A stretch of DNA of 57,319 nucleotides, taken from the NCBI GenBank assembly GCA_051872335.1, contig JBJEDT010000055.1, positions 1 through 57,319 on the forward strand, given 5' to 3'. Below are positions 37,187 through 47,518 of the stretch, piece after piece; the first letter of the stretch is position 1, and every line of letters begins with the position of its first letter. The notes beneath the pieces were generated by a model. The model did not search any database and was not told the DNA's origin. It worked only from the letters and a program-made list of their open reading frames with translations. The translations under genes and the position numbers were made by a program. This DNA comes from SUG2458 sp051872335 (GTDB taxonomy: Bacteria > Bacillota_I > Bacilli_A > RFN20 > CAG-826).

Positions 37187-38863
37187 CTATTTTTTACCAA
37201 TTGAAATATTACCATTATCAATATTATAAGTAAATGAATAATTTTCATTTTTTAATTTAGCATCAAATAAGTATTTATTATTTTCACGACGAACATTATT
37301 ATATTTTGCATTTTTAAATTTTTGAATCAAATTTTTCATTTCATTTTTTTCTTCATCATAAAATGCAACATTATCTGATGTTAAATATAATGAACCAAAA
37401 ATATGATTAATTAATCCTAAAGAAAGTTTTTGCTTCTTATTCATGTGCATATTTTCATCACGCAATAAATAAACATCAGGATCATTTAAGAACCAATATC
37501 TATCAATATGACGACGTGATATTGTATTTAAAACAGTTTGTTTAGTTGAAATTCTTTCTCTATGAGCAATCTTCATAAAGAAATGATCATCAAACTTTAA
37601 TGAAACATCAGGTCCAATACGACAATAATCAACTAATCCTGCTGCTGACACTAAAGGAACTCCGCATCCTAAAATTTCAGCACCAAATGTATTTTTTCTA
37701 ATAAACTCCATTGTATAACGCATTACTTGAGCTCTTGTCTTATCAGTACGATATCCTAAGCAAGCTGAATATAAAAAGTCTAGCTTTAAAAAATCAAACT
37801 TATTATCAACAACCATAAACTTAAAAATTTTCTTTATATATTTTTGGACGTCTTTATTATAAATATCGTAAGCGTAATGCCTTGACCAACCACAACCAAC
37901 ATACATTGGTTCACCATTTTTATCTTTTATTAACCAATCTTTATGGTTTTTTGCTATCTCACTTTTGGTTTCAGCACAAACAGGAGCTAACCATATACCA
38001 GCCTTCATTCCTTTTTCATGAATTTTATCAGATATTACTTTCAAGCCATTAGGAAATTTATTTTTATCAATGCTTAAAAAATCCCCTACATAAGTTTGAA
38101 ATCCATCATCAATTTGAAAAATTTCATTACCAGCTTTTGCAATCTCATTAAGATTATCTAAAATTATATTTTCGCTTATATTTTGGTAATAATTATACCA
38201 AGAGCAAAAGCCACTAATAGGTTTAACTCTTACTTCAGGCATTGGGAAAAATTCTTTGTAGCAATCAAAGACATATTTTTCCTTTCCTCCAACTTCTATA
38301 AAATCTAAAAGCATAAATTTGCTATTTTCTTTTAATATTAAATTTTTAATATCAGACTCTATTTGAATTAAATTTTTGCGACAATTAAAACGGATAATTG
38401 TAAAAGCATTAAAATCATTTTTTGATGCTATTAAATGATATAAACTATCTTTTCTAATATAGGCATATGTAAAACCGTGAAATTCCCCTTTCTTACCACT
38501 TACATTTAAAAAATAGGAATCACCATACTCTTCAAATGAAAATCTTTTTTTCAAAACTTTAGGTAATTTATTAAGTGATCTCATTTTTTCATTTGGATAA
38601 TATTCTTTTGTCTCAGTCCAACTTTGATAACCATTTAAAAATAATAAGTCATTTTTATCAAACTTATATTCTTTTGTTATTTTAAAATCAATTAACTGAA
38701 TTTCTTTTTTAGTTATAATTTCAAAAGAATAATGTGAACTTTTTGAACTATTATCACAAATACCTTTTAATAATAATTCATCATTTTCAAATAAAAACTT
38801 CTCACTACTAATTATTTTTATGTCATTATCAAACAAATATGTAAGTGTAAAACTATATTCCAT
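37187..38863 (-). CDS. GH36 alpha-galactosidase (short cytosolic form)
   Basis: Hydrolyses terminal alpha-galactosides (melibiose, raffinose family). The TIM-barrel core starts at GFCSWYNYYQ; FQIDDGFQ, the nucleophile Asp in FLKLDFLYSA and the acid/base Asp in CRIGPDV are all visible. At 558 aa it is shorter than the about 730 aa of common GH36 enzymes and similar in size to the Thermotoga-type short form, with a reduced N-terminal beta domain. No signal peptide, so substrates must be imported. First gene of the galactose operon. Confidence 0.88.
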   Translation of the reverse strand: MEYSFTLTYLFDNDIKIISSEKFLFENDELLLKGICDNSSKSSHYSFEIITKKEIQLIDFKITKEYKFDKNDLLFLNGYQSWTETKEYYPNEKMRSLNKLPKVLKKRFSFEEYGDSYFLNVSGKKGEFHGFTYAYIRKDSLYHLIASKNDFNAFTIIRFNCRKNLIQIESDIKNLILKENSKFMLLDFIEVGGKEKYVFDCYKEFFPMPEVRVKPISGFCSWYNYYQNISENIILDNLNEIAKAGNEIFQIDDGFQTYVGDFLSIDKNKFPNGLKVISDKIHEKGMKAGIWLAPVCAETKSEIAKNHKDWLIKDKNGEPMYVGCGWSRHYAYDIYNKDVQKYIKKIFKFMVVDNKFDFLKLDFLYSACLGYRTDKTRAQVMRYTMEFIRKNTFGAEILGCGVPLVSAAGLVDYCRIGPDVSLKFDDHFFMKIAHRERISTKQTVLNTISRRHIDRYWFLNDPDVYLLRDENMHMNKKQKLSLGLINHIFGSLYLTSDNVAFYDEEKNEMKNLIQKFKNAKYNNVRRENNKYLFDAKLKNENYSFTYNIDNGNISIGKK

Positions 38864-39007
38864 ACATAGTCCTCCATGTTTATAATTTTATCATATTTCT
38901 ATTAAGAAAAAAATCAAATAAAACATAAATATTAGCTTAGTTTAAGTTAAGTATTGCATTAATTATTACATTGTAAACACAAAAAATTAATTACCAAATT
39001 ATTTCCT

Positions 39008-39035
39008 TTTAACGCGATACAAAATAATATATAAT
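39008..39035 (+). promoter_or_regulatory. Promoter of the NrnA-like gene
   Basis: TTTAAC (39008-39013), 16-base spacer, TATAAT (39030-39035), followed by GCGGAGG before the ATG at 39057. Confidence 0.6.
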
Positions 39036-39056
39036 ATTAAAGCGGAGGTTTTATTT

Positions 39057-40058
39057 ATGAATTATTCTAAGCTTTTAAAAAATACTGTAAAAACATCTTC
39101 TAAAGATATTGCTCAAATATTAAAATTAATCAAAAAGTACGATAGAATCGTTGTTTTTAGACATCAAATGCCAGATTTTGATGCATTTGGTTCTCAATTA
39201 GGTTTAGCTACATGGCTAAAAGATAATTTCCCTTCAAAACAAATTCATGTTGTTGGCGAAAATCATGTAAGTTTTACTCCTCGTCTTTATCCAGAAATGG
39301 AAATTGTTGAAGATTCTTTTTTTGATAATAAGTTTTTAGCAATTGTTTGTGATACAGGTAATTCAAAACGAATCTCAGATGAAAGATATAAAAAAGCTGA
39401 TTATATTATCAAAATTGATCACCACCCTAATAAAGAACCTTATGGAAATATAAATGTTGTATTTGATGAATTAGCATCTTGCTCTGAACTTGTAGTTAAT
39501 ATGCTTTTAAGTTATGGAAAAAAATACATATTTAGTAAACTAGCAGCTTCCTATTTTTATAGTGGTATTGTTGGTGATTCTGGACGTTTCTTATATAATT
39601 CAACATCATCCCATACATTTGAAATAGCAAATGAATTAATAACAACAGGATTTAATTTATCTAAAGATGTATATCAAAAAATGTATTTAAAACAAGTTGA
39701 TGACTTAAAAGTTACTGCTTATGTTTTAAATCATTTTAAAGTATCAAAACATGGTGTTTCATATTATGTTCTTCCAATTGATATTCAAGAAAAACTTAAA
39801 ATTACTCCAGAACGTGGTAAAGAAAATGTTAATATGTTTTCAAATATCCAAGGTATTGAAATTTGGTGTTCAATAACAGAAAACCCACAATTAGGTGTAT
39901 GGAAAGTTTCAATTAGAAGTAAAGAAATAGCTGTTAATGGAGTTGCTGAAAAATATAATGGTGGAGGTCATGACAACGCTTCTGGATGTGAAATCAAAGA
40001 CTTATCAGAACTTTCACAATTAATTAAAGATTTAGACAATCTTATAAAAAAACAATAA
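39057..40058 (+). CDS. nrnA: DHH/DHHA1 phosphoesterase, NrnA-like
   Basis: Manganese-dependent phosphoesterase of the NrnA group (nanoRNase and pAp phosphatase). The DHH domain has FRHQMPDFDAFGSQ, VCDTGN and the DHH motif itself (KIDHHPN); the DHHA1 domain ends in YNGGGHDNASGCEI. 333 aa, family length. The first metal motif reads PDFDAFGS instead of the usual PDGDAIGS, keeping both Asp. Probable role: degrading 2-5 nt RNA and recycling pAp. Monocistronic as far as visible; dnaE is not directly linked. Confidence 0.88.
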   Translation: MNYSKLLKNTVKTSSKDIAQILKLIKKYDRIVVFRHQMPDFDAFGSQLGLATWLKDNFPSKQIHVVGENHVSFTPRLYPEMEIVEDSFFDNKFLAIVCDTGNSKRISDERYKKADYIIKIDHHPNKEPYGNINVVFDELASCSELVVNMLLSYGKKYIFSKLAASYFYSGIVGDSGRFLYNSTSSHTFEIANELITTGFNLSKDVYQKMYLKQVDDLKVTAYVLNHFKVSKHGVSYYVLPIDIQEKLKITPERGKENVNMFSNIQGIEIWCSITENPQLGVWKVSIRSKEIAVNGVAEKYNGGGHDNASGCEIKDLSELSQLIKDLDNLIKKQ

Positions 40059-40081
40059 AATTATTACATAAGTATAATAGT

Positions 40082-40142
40082 GTCCTAGTTTTAATAATTT
40101 TTTCATATTGAAAATTGTTAACTCAATATTTAAAATGAGGAC
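40082..40142 (+). other. Imperfect 60-base hairpin in spacer
   Basis: GTCCTAGTTTT (40082-40092) pairs with AAAATGAGGAC (40132-40142) except for two central bases, and an inner stem ATATTGA/TCAATAT (40105-40111 with 40123-40129) lies between. No T run follows, so it is a poor terminator. It could be an untranslated RNA structure or a decayed mobile fragment. Confidence 0.3.
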
Positions 40143-40159
40143 CATGTGGTGAATTAAAT

Positions 40160-40306
40160 ATGTTAAGTCAAATTATACTTATATCCTTATGTTGTAATTG
40201 TTCTTCTAATATATATTTAGAAGTAAACAATCCACTTTTTTAAGCCTATCAAGATTATTCTAAAATAGCAAATGATTTAAATATAGATATTACAGATATA
40301 TTATAG
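40160..40306 (+). pseudogene. Short interrupted reading frame, possible lipoprotein remnant
   Basis: A frame of 48 codons with one internal TAA at 40241. The first part reads like a lipoprotein signal (ISLCCNCSS), similar in style to the start of the gene just downstream; the part after the stop (AYQDYSKIANDLNIDITDIL) still looks protein-like. It may be the decayed remains of a small gene. No convincing ribosome site is seen, and chance is possible. The rest of the 295-base spacer 40059-40353 holds only the hairpin listed separately. Confidence 0.3.
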
Positions 40307-40353
40307 AGATATAGAAGATATACCAGGAGTATAAAAAGGAGATGAAAGTTAAT

Positions 40354-41733
40354 ATGAAAAAAATTTATTTTTTAAAATTTTTAACCATTATGTCTGTTAT
40401 CCCTCTTTGCAGTTGTTCAAGTGAATTAACAGTTGATGAATTTTATGAAAGTAGTCCATACAATAAATATATAGTTGGTTACCGTCGTGATGAATCCGGT
40501 AATAAATATTATGGTGCATTAGATTATAAAGGTAATGTAATTGCAGACTTTAATAAAAAATATATTTCCGTGGGAGATAATGGTATAATTTCAATTATTG
40601 AAGAAAATAGTGCTTATTTGTTAAAAGATGGACAAAGAATAGATACATCTTTTAAATCAATTAGTGGATTTTATGATGGAACATCACTAGTTCAAACTAA
40701 AGATAATTTATATGGCGTGATTGATGAATCATTAAATTATTTAGTTGAACCAATTTTTACAAATTGTCAAATGGGTGCAAATGGAGTTTATTTTTTATCT
40801 AAAGATGATGAGAATTATTTCTTATACAAAGATAATTATACGAAAATCGATGGTTCATTTTCCAAATATTGTAATATACTAGATGAACAATATGCAGTTT
40901 GTGTTACTTATAAAGATGGTAATTACGGAGTTATTAATAACTATGGTGAAATTGTTGTTGAGCCAAAATATCAAAGTATTTCTTTAATTAAAGATGTAGC
41001 TCTTTGTATAACTAATGAAACTAAAACTTTAATTAATTTAAAAACAAAAGAAGAATTAATTTCTATTCCAAATACTTTTCATAATATTATATTAGCTAAA
41101 TCTTCCTCTTATTATGTTGCAACAATAGATAAAGTAACTTCCATCTATAACAAAAATAAAAAAATTAAATCTTTACCACAAAATGAATTAGCATATGAAT
41201 TGTATAATGAATTACTAGTTACTATAAATTTTGGTGATTCTACTACTTATAACATCTATAATAAAAAAGGAGTAAAACTTACAAGAGATACAATAACTAC
41301 TACTCCATTTATTACTGAAGATGGTGAAAAAGTTGTAATTATGAATGAAAATAATGTATTCAAAGTAATAAATTCAAAGGGTAAAAAACTATTTACTCTT
41401 GAAAATTCTAAAATAGTAAATGTTGAAGGTAATAATATAATTAAATTTAAAAATGATGATATATATTATGTTGCAGATATTAAAGGTAATATATTATGTG
41501 AACTCGATTCAATAAATTATCATATATATAGTGGACCATTTGGATTCACTGTTGAAGATTCCCAAACTAATGATTCAACATATTATGACATGAAAGGAAA
41601 TCAACTCATTTCATCATCAAATAAATTGGAGATTCAATATAACTTTATTAGTGAAAGTTATGAATCTGGAACAAATCTTTATAATTTCTTAGGTGAAAAG
41701 ATATATTCATCATCATACACATTATATTTTTAA
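40354..41733 (+). CDS. WG-repeat lipoprotein
   Basis: Predicted surface lipoprotein of unknown role. The N-terminus is a signal peptide ending in a lipobox-like LCSC. Residues about 45-459 consist of repeated strand-turn units of the WG-repeat type, e.g. DNLYGVIDESLNYLVEPIF and DGNYGVINNYGEIVVEPKYQ, which fold as a propeller-like beta structure. The ATG at 40354 lies 11 bases after AGGAG; an ATG at 40342 directly abuts that site and is less likely. No functional partner is evident next to it. Confidence 0.75.
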   Translation: MKKIYFLKFLTIMSVIPLCSCSSELTVDEFYESSPYNKYIVGYRRDESGNKYYGALDYKGNVIADFNKKYISVGDNGIISIIEENSAYLLKDGQRIDTSFKSISGFYDGTSLVQTKDNLYGVIDESLNYLVEPIFTNCQMGANGVYFLSKDDENYFLYKDNYTKIDGSFSKYCNILDEQYAVCVTYKDGNYGVINNYGEIVVEPKYQSISLIKDVALCITNETKTLINLKTKEELISIPNTFHNIILAKSSSYYVATIDKVTSIYNKNKKIKSLPQNELAYELYNELLVTINFGDSTTYNIYNKKGVKLTRDTITTTPFITEDGEKVVIMNENNVFKVINSKGKKLFTLENSKIVNVEGNNIIKFKNDDIYYVADIKGNILCELDSINYHIYSGPFGFTVEDSQTNDSTYYDMKGNQLISSSNKLEIQYNFISESYESGTNLYNFLGEKIYSSSYTLYF

Positions 41734-41748
41734 CTATACTTTTAAAAG

Positions 41749-41788
41749 AAATTCTCTTAGCAAATACTGTTAAGAGAATTTTTATTTA
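41749..41788 (+). terminator. Terminator of the WG-repeat gene
   Basis: AAATTCTCTTA (41749-41759) pairs with TAAGAGAATTT (41771-41781), followed by TTTATTT. Confidence 0.85.
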
Positions 41789-41870
41789 GTAAAAATTATG
41801 CATACATTAATCATTTAGTTTAGTTTTGTAATATAAAATGTGTTAAACTATTTAGCAAGGAGATTGTTTT

Positions 41871-44800
41871 ATGAATTTTGCACTGCTTCATATCTATTCT
41901 TCATATTCATTACTTAAAAGTGGTTTAGATTTTGACCGTATTTTTAAGAGTGCAAAAAAGTATCAAATAAATTATCTAGGAATTTGTGATTTTAATACTT
42001 TATCAGGTATACCAGAATTTTATTCATTGTGTTTAAAAAATAATATAAAACCTTTAATTGGTTGTGATATTAATGTTAAATATGATGATGTAAGTTTAAC
42101 TTTATCACTTTTTTGTACGGATGAAGATAGTTATTTATCATTAGTTAAAATCATTAGTTTAATCAATAATAATCAGTCTTCACTTGAAACTATTAAAAGA
42201 GAATTAAAATCTTTAGTATGTGTTTTACCAACATCTACAAACTCAATTGAATTTTTATTAAATGAACCAAAGAAACTATATGATTTATATAAGCTATTTA
42301 AGGATTTTTATCTAGGAATAGAAAATTATTCAAATAAAAATTTAGAATATATTCATAAAATTAGATCATTTGCAAATGATCATTCTTACAAAAAAATTGC
42401 TTTTCCCTTAGTAAAATATCAAAAACATAATGATGAAATCACAATAGAAATTCTTGATGCAATTGCAAATGACAAAATATTAGATATAAAAGAAAAATCT
42501 GGGGATAATTTCTTTCCTTCTAACGAATTAATGAATCTTTATTATGAAGAAGATGAATTAGTTAATTCAATTAAATTAGTAGAATCTTCTTCCTTTAATT
42601 TTGATATTAAAAGAGGTTCTTTATTAAAGTTTGCAAATAATTCTCAAGAAATACTAACATCAAATTGTCTACGAAGTTTAAAAGCTTTAAATATTAATGA
42701 TGCTGCCCATAATAGTAGATTAAAATATGAAATAGATGTTATTTCACAAATGGGATATTGTGATTATTTTTTAATTGTTGCTGATTATGTAAGATTTGCA
42801 AAAGAAAATAATATTTTGGTTGGTCCAGGTAGAGGCTCTGCTGCTGGATCATTAGTATCTTATTTATTAGGAATTACTATGATTGATCCATTAAAATATG
42901 ATTTGTTATTTGAACGTTTTTTAAATAAAGAACGTATAACAATGCCTGATATTGATATTGACTTTGAAGATATAAAAAGAGAAAAAGTTATAAACTATTT
43001 AATTCAAAAATATGGACGTGAGAGAGTTGCTAATATTATAACTTTCCAATCAATTGGTGCTAAACAATCATTACGAGATATTGGTCGTGTATATCAATAC
43101 CCTTCTCGAGATATTGATATACTTGCTAAAGCTATTCCAAATAATAAAATAGATTTACACTCTGCGTATATAAAAGTACCCGCATTTAGAGCTTTAATAG
43201 ATTCAGATGAATACTATTTAGAAATAGTAAGATTAGCATCAAAAATAGAAGGACTAAAAAGACAAAGTTCATTACATGCCGCAGGCATTATTTTAAATAA
43301 TGATGATATTTCTTTAACTTTACCAATAAATAAAGATAGTGAAGGAAATATTATTTCACAATATGAAATGAATTATCTTGAATCCCAAGGCTTTTTAAAA
43401 ATGGATATTTTGGGTTTAAGAAACTTAACTATTATTCATAAATGTTTAGAGTTAATAAAAGATAATAAAAATATTGAATTAAAATATGATGATATACCTT
43501 ATGATGTACCTGAAATTTATCAAATGATTTCTAAAGGTTTAACAAGTGGTATATTCCAACTTGAGTCATCAGGTATTAAAAAAGCTATTGAAAAACTTCA
43601 ACCTACTAATTTTGATGATATTGTTGCTCTACTAGCATTATTTAGACCTGGACCTATGGATAGTATTGAAGATTATGCAAAAAGGAAAAGCAATAAAACA
43701 CCAGTTTCATATATAGTAAAAGAACTTGAACCTATCTTAAAATCAACATATGGTATCATAATTTACCAAGAACAAATTATGCAAATAACACAAGTAATAG
43801 CTGGTTTTACGTTATCTCAAGCTGATATTTTTAGAAGGGCAATTTCTAAAAAAGATGCATCTAAAATGGAAATGCTTAAAAATGACTTTATTAGTGGAGC
43901 TATAAAAAATGGCTTCCCTCGTCAAACTGGAGAAAAAATCTATGAAAGAATATTAAAATTTGCTGACTATGGTTTTAATAAATCACATTCTGTTTCCTAT
44001 TCAGTGATTACTTGTCAAATGGCATACTTAAAATATAAATATCCATATGAATTTTATATTGCTCTTTTAGAAATAGGATCTTCTAGTAATGATACCAAGT
44101 TTGCTGAATATATTTCTGAATTTAAAAAACAAGGATATACAATTTATTTACCTGATATCAATATTTCTACTATTGAATTTAAGATTCATAAAGATGGCTT
44201 AATTATTCCATTTAGTAATATACGTGGTATTAAACTTGATATTATGCAAGCTATTCTTTATGAAAGAGAAAAAAATGGTTTGTTTAAAGACTTATTAGAT
44301 TTCACTTATAGGTTGATGCCTTATGGAATTAACGATTTACAAATTATAAGACTTATTGACGCTGGATGTTTTGACTCATTATGTCCTTCTAGAGATTCTT
44401 TAAGAGGTAATGTCCCAAATTCAATTCGCTATGCGATGCTTTTTGGAGATGATAAAAAACAAATGAGTTTACTTACTAGAGAATATTCTGAAAGGCCAAG
44501 ATTTATTGAATACAAAGATAATGAACTTGAAAACTTTGAATTAGAATATGAAGCATTAGGTTTTACTATTTCCAAAACAATTCTTTACTATAAAAAAGAC
44601 GATTTAGGAAATAAAGGCATTAAAGATATTGATTATATTCTTACTAAAAATTCACGTGAGCCTTTTGCATGCCTTTTAAAATCAAAAAAGATTATTAATA
44701 CTAAAAAAGGACAACCTATGGCTTTCTTAAAAGTTTTTGATGAAAATAATGAACTTGAAGTTACTTTATTTCCTGAAACTTATGCTAAATATTTGATGAC

Positions 44801-44900
44801 ACTTGAAACAAATTCAGTTTTAATAATTAAAGGATATTATCAAAAAGATAAAGATTCTTTTATTGCAGAAACAATAACTCTTATGGAGGACGAACAATGA
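41871..44900 (+). CDS. dnaE: DNA polymerase III alpha subunit, DnaE type
   Basis: C-family replicative polymerase. In Bacillus this DnaE form extends RNA primers before PolC takes over. Domains: a PHP domain (1-240) that lacks the H-x-H metal ligands (it reads LLHIYSSYSLL), the polymerase core with the catalytic motif MPDIDIDFED and the GPGRGSAAGSLVSYLLG segment, a helix-hairpin-helix region, and a C-terminal OB fold. 1009 aa, on the short side. AGGAGA precedes the ATG. Its end overlaps the start of polA by four bases. polC is not in the window. Confidence 0.95.
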   Translation: MNFALLHIYSSYSLLKSGLDFDRIFKSAKKYQINYLGICDFNTLSGIPEFYSLCLKNNIKPLIGCDINVKYDDVSLTLSLFCTDEDSYLSLVKIISLINNNQSSLETIKRELKSLVCVLPTSTNSIEFLLNEPKKLYDLYKLFKDFYLGIENYSNKNLEYIHKIRSFANDHSYKKIAFPLVKYQKHNDEITIEILDAIANDKILDIKEKSGDNFFPSNELMNLYYEEDELVNSIKLVESSSFNFDIKRGSLLKFANNSQEILTSNCLRSLKALNINDAAHNSRLKYEIDVISQMGYCDYFLIVADYVRFAKENNILVGPGRGSAAGSLVSYLLGITMIDPLKYDLLFERFLNKERITMPDIDIDFEDIKREKVINYLIQKYGRERVANIITFQSIGAKQSLRDIGRVYQYPSRDIDILAKAIPNNKIDLHSAYIKVPAFRALIDSDEYYLEIVRLASKIEGLKRQSSLHAAGIILNNDDISLTLPINKDSEGNIISQYEMNYLESQGFLKMDILGLRNLTIIHKCLELIKDNKNIELKYDDIPYDVPEIYQMISKGLTSGIFQLESSGIKKAIEKLQPTNFDDIVALLALFRPGPMDSIEDYAKRKSNKTPVSYIVKELEPILKSTYGIIIYQEQIMQITQVIAGFTLSQADIFRRAISKKDASKMEMLKNDFISGAIKNGFPRQTGEKIYERILKFADYGFNKSHSVSYSVITCQMAYLKYKYPYEFYIALLEIGSSSNDTKFAEYISEFKKQGYTIYLPDINISTIEFKIHKDGLIIPFSNIRGIKLDIMQAILYEREKNGLFKDLLDFTYRLMPYGINDLQIIRLIDAGCFDSLCPSRDSLRGNVPNSIRYAMLFGDDKKQMSLLTREYSERPRFIEYKDNELENFELEYEALGFTISKTILYYKKDDLGNKGIKDIDYILTKNSREPFACLLKSKKIINTKKGQPMAFLKVFDENNELEVTLFPETYAKYLMTLETNSVLIIKGYYQKDKDSFIAETITLMEDEQ

Positions 44901-47506
44901 AAAAAATGATAGTAATCGATGGAAACTCTCTTCTTTTTAGAGCATTTTATGCAACGAGCTTTCCTGGTGCACCTATAATGCAAACTAAAGATGGACAACC
45001 AACAAATGCTATTTTTGCATTTTCAAATATGATTCTTAAAATTATAAACGATCAAAAAGAAGAATTTAATCTTTGTGTTGCCTTTGATACAGGTAAAAAA
45101 ACTTTTAGACATAGTGAATTAGAAACATATAAAGCTAATAGAAAACCTGTTCCCACAGAATTAGTTAGCCAAATGCCTTTAGCTCGTGAGCTTTTAAAAA
45201 ACATGGGCGTTTTTATATATGAGCAAGAAGGTGTAGAAGGTGATGACATTGCTGGAACAGTTGCTAAAAAAGCAAAAGAAGAAGGATATGACGTTACTAT
45301 CTATACTTCAGATAGAGACTTTCTTCAATTAATAGAAGATAATATAACTATTTATATACTAAAAAAAGGATTATCTGATATAGCAATAATGAACCATGAT
45401 GCAATGGTAGAAAAATATGGTTTTGAACCAATTCAAATTCAAGATTACAAAGGATTAATGGGAGATCCAAGTGATAATTTGCCTGGTATTCCAGGAGTTG
45501 GAGAAAAAACTGCTATTAAATTAATACAAGAATATCAATCATTAGAAAATATAATTGAAGCAGCTAAAACAATGACTTCAAAAATAGGCCAAAAAATTAT
45601 TGAAAATCAAGAACTAGGAAAGCTCTGCAAACATCTAGCAATTATAAAAACGGATGTCGAATTACCATTTACTATTAGTGATACTCTTTATAACGGATTC
45701 CACTTTGAAGAATTAAGAGAATTTTGTATTAAATATGAATTAAAACAATTATTAGCAAAAATAAAGCCTACAAAAAGTAATGTGAATGAGACTAAACAAG
45801 AAGAAATAAAATATAAGATTATTGAATCTACTACTGATATCGATTTTGATGAGAAAATCTCAATCGCAATTGATATTAATGAGAAAGAATCTTCTTATTT
45901 TAGAACTACCCTCTACGGACTTTCTTTTACAAATAAAAATGAAAATTATTATATTACATTTGATAATTTAAAAAATGATCTAAAATTATTAAATATTTTA
46001 AAAGATGAAAAACATAAAATTATTGCTTATAATTTTAAACAAATAAGAGGAGCGTTATCTACTCAAAATATAGAGATTAATGGTTTAGAAGATGATATCT
46101 TTATAGCAGCATATCTTTTAGATTCATCTTTTGTAAATAATATTGAACAGGTAGGATCTCTATTTGGTTTTAATATATCTCCTAGTGAAAATTCTTTCGA
46201 CTTGTTCCAAGAAGGTAATCCAAAAAGAACATGTGAAATATCTTATCAAATTAATAAAATACTTCCAAAAATACACAATACTTTAAAAACTGAAGAATTA
46301 GAAAAATTATATTATGAAATAGAAATACCTTTAGTTACTGTTTTGTCTGATATGGAAATAGAAGGATTTCCTCTTGATATAAATACTTTGGATTCATTAG
46401 GAGTTACTTTTAAAGACAATTTAAATCAATTGAAAAATGAAATATTTAATGTTGTAGGGCATGAGTTCAATATAGACTCACCTAAACAAGTTGCAACTGT
46501 TCTTTTTGATGAATTAGGCTTAAAAGAAAATAAAAAAAGATCTACTTCTGTAGATATTTTAAATGATCTTTATGATGACCATATTGTTGTCCCACTACTA
46601 CTATCCTATAGAAAATATGCGAAAATAGTTTCTACTTATATTGATGGCTTAAAGTCATATATTTTTGATGATGGAAAATTGCATTGTTTATTTAATCAAG
46701 CAGTAACAACTACTGGTAGATTATCTTCAAGTGAACCAAATTTACAAAATATTTCTATCCGTGACGAAGAATCAAAATCAATTAGAAAAGCTTTCTATTA
46801 TAAGGAAAATAATGTATCTATAATGTCATATGACTACTCACAAATAGAGCTTAGATTATTAGCGAATTTTTCTCACTGCCAAAAATTAATTGATACATTT
46901 AATAGTGGTAAAGATATTCACGCTGAAACAGCGAGAAATGTTTTCCACATCAATGAAGATGAAGTTCCTTCTCCATTAAGAAGAAAAGCAAAAGCAGTAA
47001 ATTTTGGAATTGTTTATGGAATATCAAACTGGGGCTTAAGCAAACAAATCAATGTAAGTGCAAAAGAAGCCGATCAAATAATTCAAAATTTCTATGATGC
47101 TTATCCTGAAGTAGCTACATTCTTACAACAAACAATTTATGAGGTTCAAGATAATGGATTTGTTAAAACTATGTTTGGTAGAAAAAGGTATATTAGAGAA
47201 ATTTTTGATTCAAACTATAGTGTTCGTGAGTTTGCTAAACGTGCTGCAATGAATGCTCCGATCCAAGGTACTGCTGCTGATTTAATTAAAATAGCAATGA
47301 TTGATGTTGCAAAAGAGATTAAGAATAATAATTTAAAATCAAAACTTGTTTTACAAATTCACGATGAATTAATTTTTAAAGTTTACGATGATGAAGTTGA
47401 TAAACTAACAAACATTGTTAAAAATTGTATGGAAAATGCTATAAAACTTGATGTAAAGTTAGAAGTTGATGGTGGCGTAGCAAAAACTTGGTATGATGCA
47501 AAATAG
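44897..47506 (+). CDS. polA: DNA polymerase I
   Basis: Repair and Okazaki-fragment polymerase. Residues 1-290 are the 5'-3' exonuclease domain (IDGNSLLFRAFYA, GDDIAGT, GDPSDNLPGIPGVGEKTA). The following 3'-5' exonuclease-like domain has lost the D-x-E metal motif (it reads AIDINEKES), so proofreading is absent as in many Gram-positive Pol I enzymes. The polymerase domain (about 480-869) has motif A SYDYSQIELRLLA, motif B RRKAKAVNFGIVYG and motif C QIHDELIF. ATGA overlap with dnaE; the mutM-coaE fusion gene begins 12 bases after the stop. Confidence 0.97.
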   Translation: MKKMIVIDGNSLLFRAFYATSFPGAPIMQTKDGQPTNAIFAFSNMILKIINDQKEEFNLCVAFDTGKKTFRHSELETYKANRKPVPTELVSQMPLARELLKNMGVFIYEQEGVEGDDIAGTVAKKAKEEGYDVTIYTSDRDFLQLIEDNITIYILKKGLSDIAIMNHDAMVEKYGFEPIQIQDYKGLMGDPSDNLPGIPGVGEKTAIKLIQEYQSLENIIEAAKTMTSKIGQKIIENQELGKLCKHLAIIKTDVELPFTISDTLYNGFHFEELREFCIKYELKQLLAKIKPTKSNVNETKQEEIKYKIIESTTDIDFDEKISIAIDINEKESSYFRTTLYGLSFTNKNENYYITFDNLKNDLKLLNILKDEKHKIIAYNFKQIRGALSTQNIEINGLEDDIFIAAYLLDSSFVNNIEQVGSLFGFNISPSENSFDLFQEGNPKRTCEISYQINKILPKIHNTLKTEELEKLYYEIEIPLVTVLSDMEIEGFPLDINTLDSLGVTFKDNLNQLKNEIFNVVGHEFNIDSPKQVATVLFDELGLKENKKRSTSVDILNDLYDDHIVVPLLLSYRKYAKIVSTYIDGLKSYIFDDGKLHCLFNQAVTTTGRLSSSEPNLQNISIRDEESKSIRKAFYYKENNVSIMSYDYSQIELRLLANFSHCQKLIDTFNSGKDIHAETARNVFHINEDEVPSPLRRKAKAVNFGIVYGISNWGLSKQINVSAKEADQIIQNFYDAYPEVATFLQQTIYEVQDNGFVKTMFGRKRYIREIFDSNYSVREFAKRAAMNAPIQGTAADLIKIAMIDVAKEIKNNNLKSKLVLQIHDELIFKVYDDEVDKLTNIVKNCMENAIKLDVKLEVDGGVAKTWYDAK

Positions 47507-47518
47507 GAAGTGATTAAT

